From NCBI RefSeq assembly GCF_006274605.1, contig NZ_CP040846.1, positions 930,001 through 994,000 on the forward strand: a stretch of 64,000 bases of DNA. Reading direction: 5' to 3'. Below, one piece after another: positions 38,143-46,326 of the stretch (position 1 is the stretch's first letter; every line of letters starts with the position of its first letter). Source of the stretch: Thermococcus indicus (GTDB lineage: Archaea; Methanobacteriota_B; Thermococci; Thermococcales; Thermococcaceae). Made by a program: the position numbers and the translations under genes. The notes under the pieces were generated by a model. It did no database searches, had not been told where the DNA came from, and was given only the letters and a program-made list of their open reading frames with translations.

Positions 38143-39780
38143 ATGGGCAGTGGAATCAAGGTCAGGCTCGTCAATTATACGAAAAAACCCCTGGAAACTG
38201 TCACCTGGTCGGCACTTATAAGTTACTGGGACGGCTGGGAGAGCGAGGCCTTCGAGCGGATTACCGAAAAGGACGTCGAGATGCACCTGCCGAGGGTTCT
38301 CGGCTACGGCCACGAGTCAATACTGGAGCACGCGGTTCTGACGTTCTCGATTGAGGGCTGTTCTCGCGTGTGTTCCCATCAGCTCGTGAGACACAGGATA
38401 GCGAGCTACACTCAGCAGTCGCAGAGGTATCAGTTCGTCACGAATGCTATGCTAAAGGAGTATAAACTCCCAGAGCCTTCTGGGGAAAAGCGAAATTCCC
38501 GGTGTAAGCTCCACATTAACCAGGAGAAGGAGATAGTGAGATGGTACTTGGAAGATGGACTTTCAACGTGGCAGATTGCAAGGATAGTCGGTATGCACCC
38601 AACCTCGGTGCTGGGTATTTTAAGGGAATACGGAGTAACCCCTCGGAAAGCGGGCGAAATATACAACGGACGAGTCGTAGACAGAACATTTTTCGAGAGC
38701 ATTGACCACCCCGATAAAGCATACATACTTGGATTTATAATGGCCGATGGGTCCATAGTGAAATCAAAAAATGCCCTTGTAATAGACCAAAAGAACGTTG
38801 AAAAGACCCTCCTTAGGGAAATCGCTGAGCGTTTGGGTAAGGGAGTTAAGGTAAGGGTTCAGCGTGGCAGGGATACCCTCAGGATATGGGTCGGAAGTAG
38901 GAAGCTCATAGAGGATTTGCTGAGATACGGAGTAACCCCACGAAAATCGAAAACCCTGTCCTTTTCCCAGATCATTGAGGGTGTCCCGCGGGATTTGTGG
39001 CCCCACTTTCTCAGGGGGTATCTCGATGGGGATGGGCACATAAAGATAGTGACTAAGGGCGGCGCATTCCAACGAGCGGAGGTAACCTTTGTAAGTGCCA
39101 GCAGAGAAGCCTTGGAGGACACCCAATACATGATATCCGAACTAGGATTACCCGAAGGGAAGCTCAAATACTACGAGGACAGGGAGATTGGATACCTGAG
39201 GTACGGTAAAGGGGATGGCTCCGAGCAACTTTTGAAGGTTCTCTATCGGGACGCGGACCCGTTCCTCGTAAACCGCAAAAACATTCTAAAGGTAATATTG
39301 CTGCTCCCAGAGCTTAAAGAGCGCATCAGCAGGGCCATAAGGTCAAGGTTAGCGGAATACGAGTTCACCGTTCCAGACAGCGTTCTTGAAGAACCCACGC
39401 TGGCGTACAAATGGTATGACCTTATGATCGATTCAAGGGAGCTGTACATAAAATCCGTACTAGCGGGAGTGCCGAGAGAGGACGCGCGCTTTATACTCCC
39501 CCAGGCGGTGAGGACGAAGCTCGTCATGACCATGAACCTCCGCGAGCTGAAGCACTTCTTCGGTCTGAGGGCGTGCGAGAGGGCCCAGTGGGAGATAAGG
39601 GAAGTGGCATGGAAGATGCTGGAAGAAATCGCAAAGAACGATGACCTCCGGCCCATCATAAAGTGGGCCAAGCTCGGGCCCAGGTGCGTTCAGCTCGGCT
39701 ACTGCCCAGAGGGCGAACTCATGCCCCCTGGTTGCTGGAAGAGGACGAAGGAGAGGTGGACAAAGATAGCCAAAATATGA
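38143..39780 (+). CDS. thyX: FAD-dependent thymidylate synthase ThyX interrupted by a LAGLIDADG insertion
   Basis: 545 codons from the ATG at 38143. ThyX makes dTMP from dUMP using FAD, NADPH and methylene-tetrahydrofolate. Residues 1-107 and 407-545 join to a normal ~246-residue Thy[14 protein letters not shown] (83-95) carries the ThyX motif, and the second part starts [11 protein letters not shown] and has [15 protein letters not shown] and [14 protein letters not shown]. Residues 108-406 are an in-frame foreign domain (separate entry). The joined loop [18 protein letters not shown] has the length expected between SQRY and the xVPxS strand. No stop or frameshift is present. Whether the insert is removed from RNA or protein is unknown. 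Confidence 0.9.
   Translation: MGSGIKVRLVNYTKKPLETVTWSALISYWDGWESEAFERITEKDVEMHLPRVLGYGHESILEHAVLTFSIEGCSRVCSHQLVRHRIASYTQQSQRYQFVTNAMLKEYKLPEPSGEKRNSRCKLHINQEKEIVRWYLEDGLSTWQIARIVGMHPTSVLGILREYGVTPRKAGEIYNGRVVDRTFFESIDHPDKAYILGFIMADGSIVKSKNALVIDQKNVEKTLLREIAERLGKGVKVRVQRGRDTLRIWVGSRKLIEDLLRYGVTPRKSKTLSFSQIIEGVPRDLWPHFLRGYLDGDGHIKIVTKGGAFQRAEVTFVSASREALEDTQYMISELGLPEGKLKYYEDREIGYLRYGKGDGSEQLLKVLYRDADPFLVNRKNILKVILLLPELKERISRAIRSRLAEYEFTVPDSVLEEPTLAYKWYDLMIDSRELYIKSVLAGVPREDARFILPQAVRTKLVMTMNLRELKHFFGLRACERAQWEIREVAWKMLEEIAKNDDLRPIIKWAKLGPRCVQLGYCPEGELMPPGCWKRTKERWTKIAKI
38464..39360 (+). mobile_element. in-frame HTH-LAGLIDADG homing endonuclease domain inside thyX
   Basis: 299 codons. After a short linker the insert has a helix-turn-helix ([20 protein letters not shown], residues 140-159), then LAGLIDADG motif 1 ILGFIMADG (195-203) and motif 2 LRGYLDGDG (290-298), with a second YGVTPRK element between (263-268) that repeats one at 163-169. 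It lacks intein hallmarks: the residue after the left junction is Lys, there is no terminal His-Asn, and the first downstream residue is Glu, not Cys, Ser or Thr. The flanks read LKEY and LAEY, suggesting a short imperfect duplication. Base composition is lower in GC than the thyX parts. Confidence 0.8.
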
Positions 39781-39938
39781 ATTAATTTTCATTAATTTTT
39801 GGCCAAGCGTTCATTTTTCCGGATAATATTTGTGCAAAGCAGATTGTTAGAGGGCTTCTGTGCATCTTGTTGCTCATTGTTGCCATACTAAGGACGAGCA
39901 TGCAAAAATTAACCAAAAAACAGACATAAACGTTCTAA

Positions 39939-39990
39939 AAAGACTTTTATACTGTACCAATGATATCTTCTCGGTTAGTGTCCCTAACCG
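39939..39990 (+). promoter_or_regulatory. nhaC promoter and leader hairpin
   Basis: A TATA element (GACTTTTATACTG, around 39942-39954) should start transcription near 39970. The leader then begins with a perfect hairpin CGGTTAG-TGTCC-CTAACCG (39972-39990), 20 bases ahead of the GGTGGTGAT ribosome binding site. Either an operator at the transcription start or a protective 5' stem. Confidence 0.5.
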
Positions 39991-40011
39991 TACAGCGGTG
40001 GTGATGTGACG

Positions 40012-41640
40012 ATGGGTGACTTTGGAGTACTCTCACTCCTGCCACCTCTTGTGGCCATCGGTCTCGCCATCCTGACCAAAAGGGTTCTCTTTGCCCTGTT
40101 CTTTGGAGTGTGGGTTGGCGGACTGCTGGTCGCTGGAGGAAACCCCATAGGAGCCACAACTGAAACCCTCAAGTGGATAGCCTTCAACATAGCGTCAGCA
40201 TGGGAGGAAAACGGGCAGATCGTCACTGACCTTTGGAACACAAGGATTCTCCTCTTCGACGCACTCATCGGCGCCGGGGTGGCGCTGATATACAAGGCCG
40301 GAGGCATGAACGCCATAGCGAAGGCGGTGACGCGGAAGGTTAAAACGAGCCGTGCAGCCTCGCTGATGGCGGCCATCTTTGGAACGATAATATTCTTCGA
40401 CGACTACACCAACACCATCATCGTCGGCAACACAATGAGGCCTATCACGGACAGGGCGAGGGTCTCCAGGGAGTTCCTGGCCTACGCCGACGATTCCACA
40501 GCCGCGCCGGTGGCGGTTCTGGCGGTCGTCTCCACCTGGATCGGTTACGAGCTCGGCCTCCTGAAGGACGCGATAGCGAGCGTCGGTGCGGGTATAAGCG
40601 CATACTCAGCATGGTTCTCCAGCTGGCCCTACAGGTTCTACCCGATTCTTGCGGTGATCCTCGTTTACCTCGTTGCCTCCACCCACAGGCACTACGGTCC
40701 GATGCTCAAGGCAGAGTACCGCGCCAGGACCGAGGGCAAGGTCCTCCGCGACGGTGCACAGCCGATGATGACGACGGAGGTTGACGTTGGGATGCCCATC
40801 GAGGGTAAGGAAAGCGTCTGGGTGTTTATACTGCCTGTTCTGGCCCTGGTCTCCATGACCTTCCTCGGCCTGTGGGTTACCGGTGGGGGCAGCGGCGCCT
40901 ACGCGAAAGGTGGCTTCCAGGAGGTTCTCTCCAACGCGGACTCAACGTGGGCCCTCGTCTGGGGTTCGTTCTCCATGGTCATTGTCGCAATGGCCCTCGT
41001 TCTGGCGATGAGGATAATGACACTGGAGGATGTTGAGCACACCCTCGTTGCCGGAATGAAGCAGATGCACTTCGCCATGATGATACTCATCCTTGCGTGG
41101 AGCATCAAAAGCGCCTGCGACGCGGTTGGTACTGCAGACTACATAGTTAGCGTGGCATCGAACGTCCTCTCTCCGGGTCTGGTTCCCTTCGTCGTTTTCG
41201 TGGTGGCGGCATTCATATCCTTCACGACAGGAACGAGCTGGGGAACCTTTGCCATAATGATGCCGATAGCGGTTCCCCTCTCCTACGGGCTCAGCGGGAG
41301 CTTTGGACCTGTCGTCTACGCCAGCATCGCCTCGGTCTTTGCCGGTGGCGTTTTTGGAGACCACTGCTCGCCGATCAGCGATACGACCATTATGAGCTCC
41401 ATGTTCTCGGGCTGCGATCACATCGACCACGTGAACACCCAGATACCTTACGCCCTCACCGCAGGCTTCGTCGGCGCCCTTATGCTTCTGCTCTTCGCCG
41501 CTGGGCTGAGGAACGGCTGGCTGCTGCTCGCCATCGCGGTACCGCTCCTCGTTGTACTCCATCGCTTCCTCAGTGAATGGTACGGCAAAAAAGCTGGAAT
41601 TCCGCACGGAAAGGTCCATCTCTACGCTGTTGAGGACTGA
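40012..41640 (+). CDS. nhaC: NhaC family Na+/H+ antiporter
   Basis: 542 residues from the ATG at 40012 (a GTG at 40006 is also possible). About 11-12 hydrophobic segments, with the family motifs FFDDYTNTIIVGNTMRPITD, FTTGTSWGTFAIMMPIAVPL and FGDHCSPISDTTIMSS. It exchanges sodium for protons, or may carry organic anions as some NhaC-like proteins do. The C-terminus is cytosolic and charged. A hairpin and strong TATA box lie upstream. It is the only intact cation antiporter of three seen in the window. Confidence 0.9.
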   Translation: MGDFGVLSLLPPLVAIGLAILTKRVLFALFFGVWVGGLLVAGGNPIGATTETLKWIAFNIASAWEENGQIVTDLWNTRILLFDALIGAGVALIYKAGGMNAIAKAVTRKVKTSRAASLMAAIFGTIIFFDDYTNTIIVGNTMRPITDRARVSREFLAYADDSTAAPVAVLAVVSTWIGYELGLLKDAIASVGAGISAYSAWFSSWPYRFYPILAVILVYLVASTHRHYGPMLKAEYRARTEGKVLRDGAQPMMTTEVDVGMPIEGKESVWVFILPVLALVSMTFLGLWVTGGGSGAYAKGGFQEVLSNADSTWALVWGSFSMVIVAMALVLAMRIMTLEDVEHTLVAGMKQMHFAMMILILAWSIKSACDAVGTADYIVSVASNVLSPGLVPFVVFVVAAFISFTTGTSWGTFAIMMPIAVPLSYGLSGSFGPVVYASIASVFAGGVFGDHCSPISDTTIMSSMFSGCDHIDHVNTQIPYALTAGFVGALMLLLFAAGLRNGWLLLAIAVPLLVVLHRFLSEWYGKKAGIPHGKVHLYAVED

Positions 41641-41733
41641 TTTCTTTTTTTCTTTCCTCTTGCACCGGGTTCCAAACCAACGGTTTAAGAAACGCTTTTT
41701 ATATCTCTTTCTATGGTTTCTGTGGGGATAAAC

Positions 41734-42426
41734 GTGAAAACGAAGAGCTGGGAAGTTGAAATCTCTCACCCGTGGGAAAGCCTTCAGGTTATCCTCAGCG
41801 AGCCTGAGAAAACCCTTCCGTTCTTCCCGTACTTCGAGGATATCCAGGGCGACAGGGTTCGCTTCAAAGTGCCCCGCTTCATCTTCAACTTCGGCTACGA
41901 GTTCAAACTAACCGTGGGATTCCAGGAGCACCGTGCCGTTTACACATTCACCGGGGACAGGGGGATACTCACAATAACCTTTGAGGTGGTCGGGGGAAGG
42001 CTGAGGGTCTCCGCGAGCTGGGCAGGCTTTGGAGAGGCGCTCATGGGCAAGCCGCTGGAGAACTTCGCAAGGGGTATAGCCGAGGCGATAAAGGACTTCT
42101 GCAGCGCCCGGGCCAGCTGTCCCGTTGCAAGGATAACAGGGAAGGAAGGGGTCGTGGAGCACATAACCTCAGAAACCGCACCCGCCCTGATAAAGCGCGT
42201 TTCCTGGGAGCTGGAAGGGAAGGACTTCCTTCTGGAGGGCAGGGCCGAGGACGGCACCCGCCTGTCCGCGGAGGTCAGGGGAGGAAAGCTCGTCAGGCTG
42301 GTGGTTTATGAGTCTGGCAGGAGGAGCGTCATAGAGTCGGACGTCCCCGTTCTGGAGCTCGATGGAGAGGTATTCAGGGGACTTCCCCTTGAAAAGAGGT
42401 TTGAGATAAAGGTCAGGGAGCTTTAG
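41734..42426 (+). CDS. conserved hypothetical protein, possibly SRPBCC-like
   Basis: 230 residues from the GTG at 41734; the ATG at 41713 would add seven residues but lies only about 13 bases after the TATA element TTTTTATAT (41697-41705), so the later start is more likely. The first 140 residues alternate beta strands with one long C-terminal helix (GKPLENFARGIAEAIKDFC), an order reminiscent of START/SRPBCC lipid- or ligand-binding folds, but no specific family is recognised. A second beta-rich part follows. Cytosolic. The end overlaps the convergent HIT gene by 14 bases. Confidence 0.65.
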   Translation: MKTKSWEVEISHPWESLQVILSEPEKTLPFFPYFEDIQGDRVRFKVPRFIFNFGYEFKLTVGFQEHRAVYTFTGDRGILTITFEVVGGRLRVSASWAGFGEALMGKPLENFARGIAEAIKDFCSARASCPVARITGKEGVVEHITSETAPALIKRVSWELEGKDFLLEGRAEDGTRLSAEVRGGKLVRLVVYESGRRSVIESDVPVLELDGEVFRGLPLEKRFEIKVREL

Positions 42427-42922
42427 GCTCTCCCTCGCCGGTTATTTCATCTATCGCCCTCTTGAGCTCGTCGTAGGCTTCTTCCAGCGACTCTGGGATA
42501 ACCTTGGTGTCCGCTATGACGGGCATGAAGTTGGTGTCGCCGTTCCACCTCGGCACTATGTGGAGGTGGACGTGGTCGTCTATTCCCGCTCCAGCCACCC
42601 TACCAAGGTTCACGCCAAGGTTGAAGCCGTGGGGGTTCATGGTCTTCTTCAGGGCCTTTATCATGAGCTGGGAGAGCTTCATAATCTCGAGGAGTTCCTC
42701 ATCTGTGAGGTCTTCCCACTTCCCCACGTGCCGGTAGGGTGCTATCATGACGTGCCCCGGGTTATAGGGGTAGTTGTTCATGATTATGAAGCAGTGCTCC
42801 CCGCGGTAGAGAATTAGCCTCTCCCTGTCGCGGTTTTCCTTCGGGAAGTCGCAGAAAATGCAGCCATCGTGTTTGGGTGAGCGTATGTACTCGATTCTCC
42901 ACGGTGCCCAGAGGGTTTTCAT
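42413..42922 (-). CDS. HIT family hydrolase/transferase
   Basis: 169 residues. The histidine triad is HVHLHIVPRWNGD (around residue 116-128), preceded by a zinc-binding CIFCDFP at the start (residues 21-27) and NLGRVAGAGIDDH. Members split nucleoside-phosphoryl bonds such as in Ap4A or AMP-lysine; the CxxC and NLGRVAGAG patterns resemble the archaeal/bacterial Ap4A phosphorylase-like branch. Cytosolic. It faces apgM across a gap of about 120 bases. The ATG at 42922 is preceded by GGAGGTTA on the minus strand. Confidence 0.9.
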   Translation of the reverse strand: MKTLWAPWRIEYIRSPKHDGCIFCDFPKENRDRERLILYRGEHCFIIMNNYPYNPGHVMIAPYRHVGKWEDLTDEELLEIMKLSQLMIKALKKTMNPHGFNLGVNLGRVAGAGIDDHVHLHIVPRWNGDTNFMPVIADTKVIPESLEEAYDELKRAIDEITGEGEPKAP

Positions 42923-43045
42923 AACCTCACCTCCAGTGGGAGAAACGGGGGTAGGTTAAAAGCTTTTTTGGGGTTGGTGGGAGGGGCCACAATCATCCAA
43001 CAAAGCTTTTAACTCCACCCTTCTACTCACCCCAGGTGATAGATT

Positions 43046-44281
43046 ATGAAGCAGAGAAAGGGACTTCTTATAATCCTCGATGGCCTCGGAGACAGGCCGA
43101 TAGAGGAGTTCGGCGGAAAGACCCCGCTGGAGTACGCTGACACTCCAAACATGGACAGGCTTGCCAAGCTCGGAATCCTCGGCCAGCAGGATCCGATAAA
43201 GCCCGGACAGCCGGCCGGCAGCGATACCGCCCACCTGAGCATCTTCGGCTACGACCCCTACAAGGTCTACCGCGGCAGGGGCTACCTTGAGGCCATGGGA
43301 GTGGGCCTCGACCTCAGCGAGGAGGACTTAGCTTTCCGCGTGAACTTTGCCACCATCGAGAACGGAGTCATCACCGACCGGAGAGCTGGCAGGATAAGCA
43401 CCGAAGAGGCACACGAGCTGGCAAAGGCAGTTCAGGAGAACGTTAAGCTCCCGGTTGAGTTCATCTTCGCTGGAGCCACCGGCCACAGGGCGGTTCTTGT
43501 GCTCAAAGGCATGGCTTCCGGTTATCGCGTCGGGGAGAACGACCCCCACGAGGCCGGAAAACCGCCCCACGGGTTCACCTGGGAGGATGATGAAAGCAAA
43601 AAGGTTGCCGAAATCCTTGGGGAGTTCGTTCAGAAGGCCCACGAAGTTCTGGACAAGCACCCGGTAAACGAGAGGCGCAGGAAGGAGGGCAAGCCGGTAG
43701 CCAACTACCTCCTCATCCGCGGCGCCGGAACCTACCCGGGCATCCCGATGAAGTTCACCGAGCAGTGGAATGTTAAGGCCGCTGGGGTTATAGCTGTCTC
43801 GCTCGTCAAGGGCGTTGCCAGGGCGATAGGCTTTGACATATACACGCCGGAGGGCGCGACTGGGGAATACAACACCGACGAGATGGCCAAGGCCAGGAAG
43901 GTAGTTGAGCTTCTGAAGGACTACGACTTCGTGTTCCTGCACTTCAAGCCGACTGACGCCGCCGGTCACGACAACAATCCGAGGCTCAAGGTAGAGATGA
44001 TAGAGAAAGCCGACAGGATGATAGGCTACATCATCGACAGCATCGACCTCGAAGAGGTTGTCATCGCCATCACCGGCGACCACAGCACGCCGTGCGAGGT
44101 CATGAACCACAGCGGCGACCCCGTTCCGGTTCTCATAGCCGGTGGCGGTGTTAGGCCCGATTACACGGAGAGCTTCGGCGAGCGCGAGTGCATGCGCGGC
44201 GGCCTTGGCAGAATTAAAGGGCACGATATAGTGCCCATCATGATGGACCTCATGAACAGGAGCGAGAAGTTCGGGGCTTAG
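43046..44281 (+). CDS. apgM: 2,3-bisphosphoglycerate-independent phosphoglycerate mutase, archaeal type
   Basis: 411 residues, standard for ApgM. It interconverts 3- and 2-phosphoglycerate in the lower part of the Embden-Meyerhof pathway and in gluconeogenesis. Alkaline-phosphatase-superfamily motifs: ILDGLGDRP at the start, the phosphoserine nucleophile region AGSDTAHLSIFGYDP, HFKPTDAAGHDNNP and ITGDHSTPCEVMNHSGDPVP for the two metals. The ATG follows AGGTGATAG. The last bases overlap the convergent small membrane gene by four bases. A TATA-like CTTTTAA lies around 43003-43013. Confidence 0.95.
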   Translation: MKQRKGLLIILDGLGDRPIEEFGGKTPLEYADTPNMDRLAKLGILGQQDPIKPGQPAGSDTAHLSIFGYDPYKVYRGRGYLEAMGVGLDLSEEDLAFRVNFATIENGVITDRRAGRISTEEAHELAKAVQENVKLPVEFIFAGATGHRAVLVLKGMASGYRVGENDPHEAGKPPHGFTWEDDESKKVAEILGEFVQKAHEVLDKHPVNERRRKEGKPVANYLLIRGAGTYPGIPMKFTEQWNVKAAGVIAVSLVKGVARAIGFDIYTPEGATGEYNTDEMAKARKVVELLKDYDFVFLHFKPTDAAGHDNNPRLKVEMIEKADRMIGYIIDSIDLEEVVIAITGDHSTPCEVMNHSGDPVPVLIAGGGVRPDYTESFGERECMRGGLGRIKGHDIVPIMMDLMNRSEKFGA

Positions 44282-44571
44282 GTTGGTCTGCCCTTCGTTC
44301 CTTTTTTCACCATGAAGTAGATGGACATAGGGAGAAGGGTCAGGGCGAAGGCCCATATCACCGCGGCGTAGAGGCCCGCGTCGATTCTGCCCTGCCTCAG
44401 CAGAGCGGTCAGCATCCCCATGGTTATGAGATAAGCACCCAGTTCCAGTGTGAAAATCCATGAAATCCTCGAGATCCTCCTGTTAGAGGAGAGCTTCTGC
44501 CGGACTTCGACCGCAAGATAAACCACGCCCATGACGATGGCCAGGAGGGCCGCTATCTCCCCCCAGTCCAT
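44278..44571 (-). CDS. small membrane protein
   Basis: 97 residues from the ATG at 44571, preceded by GGTGAG; the longer frame to 44646 runs through the promoter and is rejected. Three hydrophobic segments (EIAALLAIVMGVVYLAVEV, a middle one near 37-60 and AAVIWAFALTLLPMSIYFMV) and a basic tail. No family recognised. It is divergent from the DUF2202 gene, and TTTTAAG at about 44605-44612 on the minus strand is a likely TATA box. Confidence 0.6.
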   Translation of the reverse strand: MDWGEIAALLAIVMGVVYLAVEVRQKLSSNRRISRISWIFTLELGAYLITMGMLTALLRQGRIDAGLYAAVIWAFALTLLPMSIYFMVKKGTKGRPT

Positions 44572-44684
44572 TACCCTCACCTTGCGTATGTTGGACCTTT
44601 GGCTTAAAACCTTTCCCGCCAAAAACTTTATAAACCCTGCATGCATATGTAATATTGAACTTACACATGGAGAGGTGAAGAGAC

Positions 44685-45344
44685 ATGAGGAAAAAGATTT
44701 GGGGTATCGCCCTGTTGATGTTAGCTGCCCTGGGGTTCACCCTCGGGAGCGTGGCAGCGTGGCACGGGACTCCAGGAGAGAACCCGTACGCCGGTCGGAC
44801 AACCGCGCCCATGCTTAACGGCACTATGGAGACGTACTACTCCGACCTCAGCCAGGAGGAGATAGACGGCCTGCTGTACATGGTGGAGGAGGAGAAGCTT
44901 GCACGTGACGTTTACCTGACACTCTACGAGCAGTGGGACCTTCCGGTGTTCAGCAACATAGCGAGGAGCGAGGGGATGCACATGGACGCGGTTCTTTCAC
45001 TTATAGAGAAATACAACCTGACCGCTCCAGAGACTCTCGACGAGGTGGGTGTCTTCCAGAACGACGATCTCCAGGCCCTCTACGACCAGCTGGTTGAGAT
45101 GGGAAGCGCAAGCCAGGAGGATGCACTTAAGGTCGGCGCGCTGATAGAGGAGACCGACATAAAAGACCTCGAGGACTGGATAGCCCAGACCGATAACGAG
45201 GACATCAAGCAGGTCTACGAGAGCCTCATGGCTGGCAGCGAGAACCACCTCAGGGCCTTCACAAGGCTGCTGGAGAACCGGTACGACGTGACGTATTCCC
45301 CGCAGGTGCTCAGCGAGGATGAATACCGGACCATAGTGGGATGA
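44685..45344 (+). CDS. secreted DUF2202 ferritin-like protein
   Basis: 219 residues with a signal peptide or N-terminal anchor (KKIWGIALLMLAALGFTLGSVAA). The mature part is a four-helix ferritin-like DUF2202 domain: LSQEEIDGLLYMVEEEKLARD with EGMHMDAVLSLIEKY in the first half, and a second pair ending SLMAGSENHLRAFTRLLEN, giving E...ExxH-like metal positions. It probably binds iron or another metal outside the cell membrane. CTTTATAAAC at 44627-44636 is the TATA box, and GGAGAGGTG precedes the ATG. This is the second ferritin-like protein in the window (the other at 8695). Confidence 0.85.
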   Translation: MRKKIWGIALLMLAALGFTLGSVAAWHGTPGENPYAGRTTAPMLNGTMETYYSDLSQEEIDGLLYMVEEEKLARDVYLTLYEQWDLPVFSNIARSEGMHMDAVLSLIEKYNLTAPETLDEVGVFQNDDLQALYDQLVEMGSASQEDALKVGALIEETDIKDLEDWIAQTDNEDIKQVYESLMAGSENHLRAFTRLLENRYDVTYSPQVLSEDEYRTIVG

Positions 45345-45405
45345 GCGGAAAGCTTTTATCTCTTTTTTCCAACCCTCCTTTAGTCTTGACTCAGCGGTGT
45401 TGAAA

Positions 45406-45699
45406 ATGGCACAGAGCGTCGAGGAGCTGGCCACCGTCTGCGATGCACTCTCAAATCCCGTTAGGGTCAGGATACTCAAGCTTCTCTGTCGGAAGGAGTG
45501 GTACGTTTATGAACTCGCCAAGGAACTCGGAATATCGCGGCAGCTCCTTTATCTCCACCTCAAGAAGCTCGAAAAGGCCGGTCTCGTCGAGAGCGAGCTT
45601 AGACTTGAGCCAGATGACCCGAGGGCCAAGAAATACTACCGTGCAAGGCCGTTCAGGCTCGTTATAGACAACGACGTGATTATGAATCTGGAGGGATAA
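45406..45699 (+). CDS. ArsR-type winged-helix transcription regulator
   Basis: 97 residues from the ATG at 45406. LATVCDALSNPVRVRILKLL is the ArsR/HTH_20 first helix, WYVYELAKELGISRQLLYLH the recognition helix, and a wing follows (VESELRLEPDDPRAKKYYRA). It has no metal-binding Cys cluster, so it probably senses something other than a soft metal. The next gene starts three bases after its stop and encodes a small membrane coiled coil, a pairing found often in archaea where the partner may anchor or signal (inference). Confidence 0.85.
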   Translation: MAQSVEELATVCDALSNPVRVRILKLLCRKEWYVYELAKELGISRQLLYLHLKKLEKAGLVESELRLEPDDPRAKKYYRARPFRLVIDNDVIMNLEG

Positions 45700-45701
45700 A
45701 A

Positions 45702-45911
45702 ATGCCGTGGGGAGGGGAACCCATGTCGACTCCGAGCGGGTGGATAAGCATAATACTCGGTTTGATACTCCTCGTGGTTTTGGTGTTTGCCTTCTACCAG
45801 GTGAACAGAACCCTGAACGAATTCAAGGTCGAGCTTGAGAGGCTCAAGAACGCCCTTGAAGAAACGCGGAAAAACACGGAAGACGTAAAGAAAAAGCTGG
45901 AGGAGGTTTAA
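45702..45911 (+). CDS. small membrane protein with coiled coil
   Basis: 69 residues (62 from the second ATG at 45723). One hydrophobic helix (WISIILGLILLVVLVFAFYQV) is followed by a 35-residue heptad-rich helix (NEFKVELERLKNALEETRKN). Two good ribosome binding sites exist: GGAGGG before 45702 and GGGGAGGGG before 45723, so the start is open. Operon with the ArsR-type regulator three bases upstream; its stop overlaps the convergent membrane gene by four bases. Confidence 0.7.
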   Translation: MPWGGEPMSTPSGWISIILGLILLVVLVFAFYQVNRTLNEFKVELERLKNALEETRKNTEDVKKKLEEV

Positions 45912-46201
45912 CCCGTCAGTAGCTCCAGCTCCTTTTTCATTATGCTTCTGTTCATGAGCAGGTGGATTATTATCAGGACCATCATAAGGAGGCCGTAGCG
46001 GGCCCGGAGCTTGAGGAAATCAAGCTGGTTCATCCCCAGGAAAGTCCCCTGCTTTGCAGAGATGAACGTTCCGATGGTTATGAATATCACGCCTAAAAAC
46101 GCTATGAACAGCGTCATCGAGAAGATTGCCTTTATTCTCAGCTTCTTTCTCATCTGGGGGTTTTTCTTGGCTTTTTCAAACACCTCTGCCATCGGGTCCA
46201 T
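45908..46201 (-). CDS. small membrane protein
   Basis: 97 residues from the ATG at 46201, preceded by GGGGTGAT; the longer frame to 46252 is rejected. A basic N-terminal region (EVFEKAKKNPQMRKKLRIKA) leads into two hydrophobic segments (FSMTLFIAFLGVIFITIGTFI and RYGLLMMVLIIIHLLM). No family recognised. TTTTTAAG at about 46231-46239 on the minus strand is a suitable TATA box. Convergent with the ArsR operon. Confidence 0.65.
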   Translation of the reverse strand: MDPMAEVFEKAKKNPQMRKKLRIKAIFSMTLFIAFLGVIFITIGTFISAKQGTFLGMNQLDFLKLRARYGLLMMVLIIIHLLMNRSIMKKELELLTG

Positions 46202-46263
46202 GGTATCACCCCTCGTTGAAACCACATTCAGCTTAAAAATGTGCCTTCCCATTTTTGGGTACT

Positions 46264-46319
46264 CGTCTTAGCGTTAAGACGCAAACTTTAATTAGTTCGG
46301 AAACCTAATCCCATTAGGT
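46264..46319 (+). promoter_or_regulatory. two inverted repeats flanking the aldo/keto reductase promoter
   Basis: CGTCTTA-GCGT-TAAGACG (46264-46281) lies just upstream of the likely TATA element CTTTAATTAG, and ACCTAAT-CCC-ATTAGGT (46303-46319) lies over the transcription start and covers the GGTG of the ribosome binding site. Both have perfect 7-bp arms. They look like operator sites on either side of the TATA box, and the second could also fold in RNA and hide the ribosome binding site. Confidence 0.5.
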
Positions 46320-46326
46320 GCCTCCA

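Noticed and set aside
38467-39313. 10-bp direct repeat CTCCCAGAGC (38467-38476 and 39304-39313) as insertion borders
   Set aside because: The second copy lies 47 bases inside the right border, and excision between copies would leave about 19 extra residues in ThyX.
38464-39360. Standard intein in ThyX
   Set aside because: No Cys/Ser/Ala at the start, no His-Asn at the end and no Cys/Ser/Thr after it.
38455-39375. Archaeal bulge-helix-bulge intron in thyX
   Set aside because: AACTC and GAGTT pair across the junctions, but the flanking helices do not form and the implied cuts would shift the frame.
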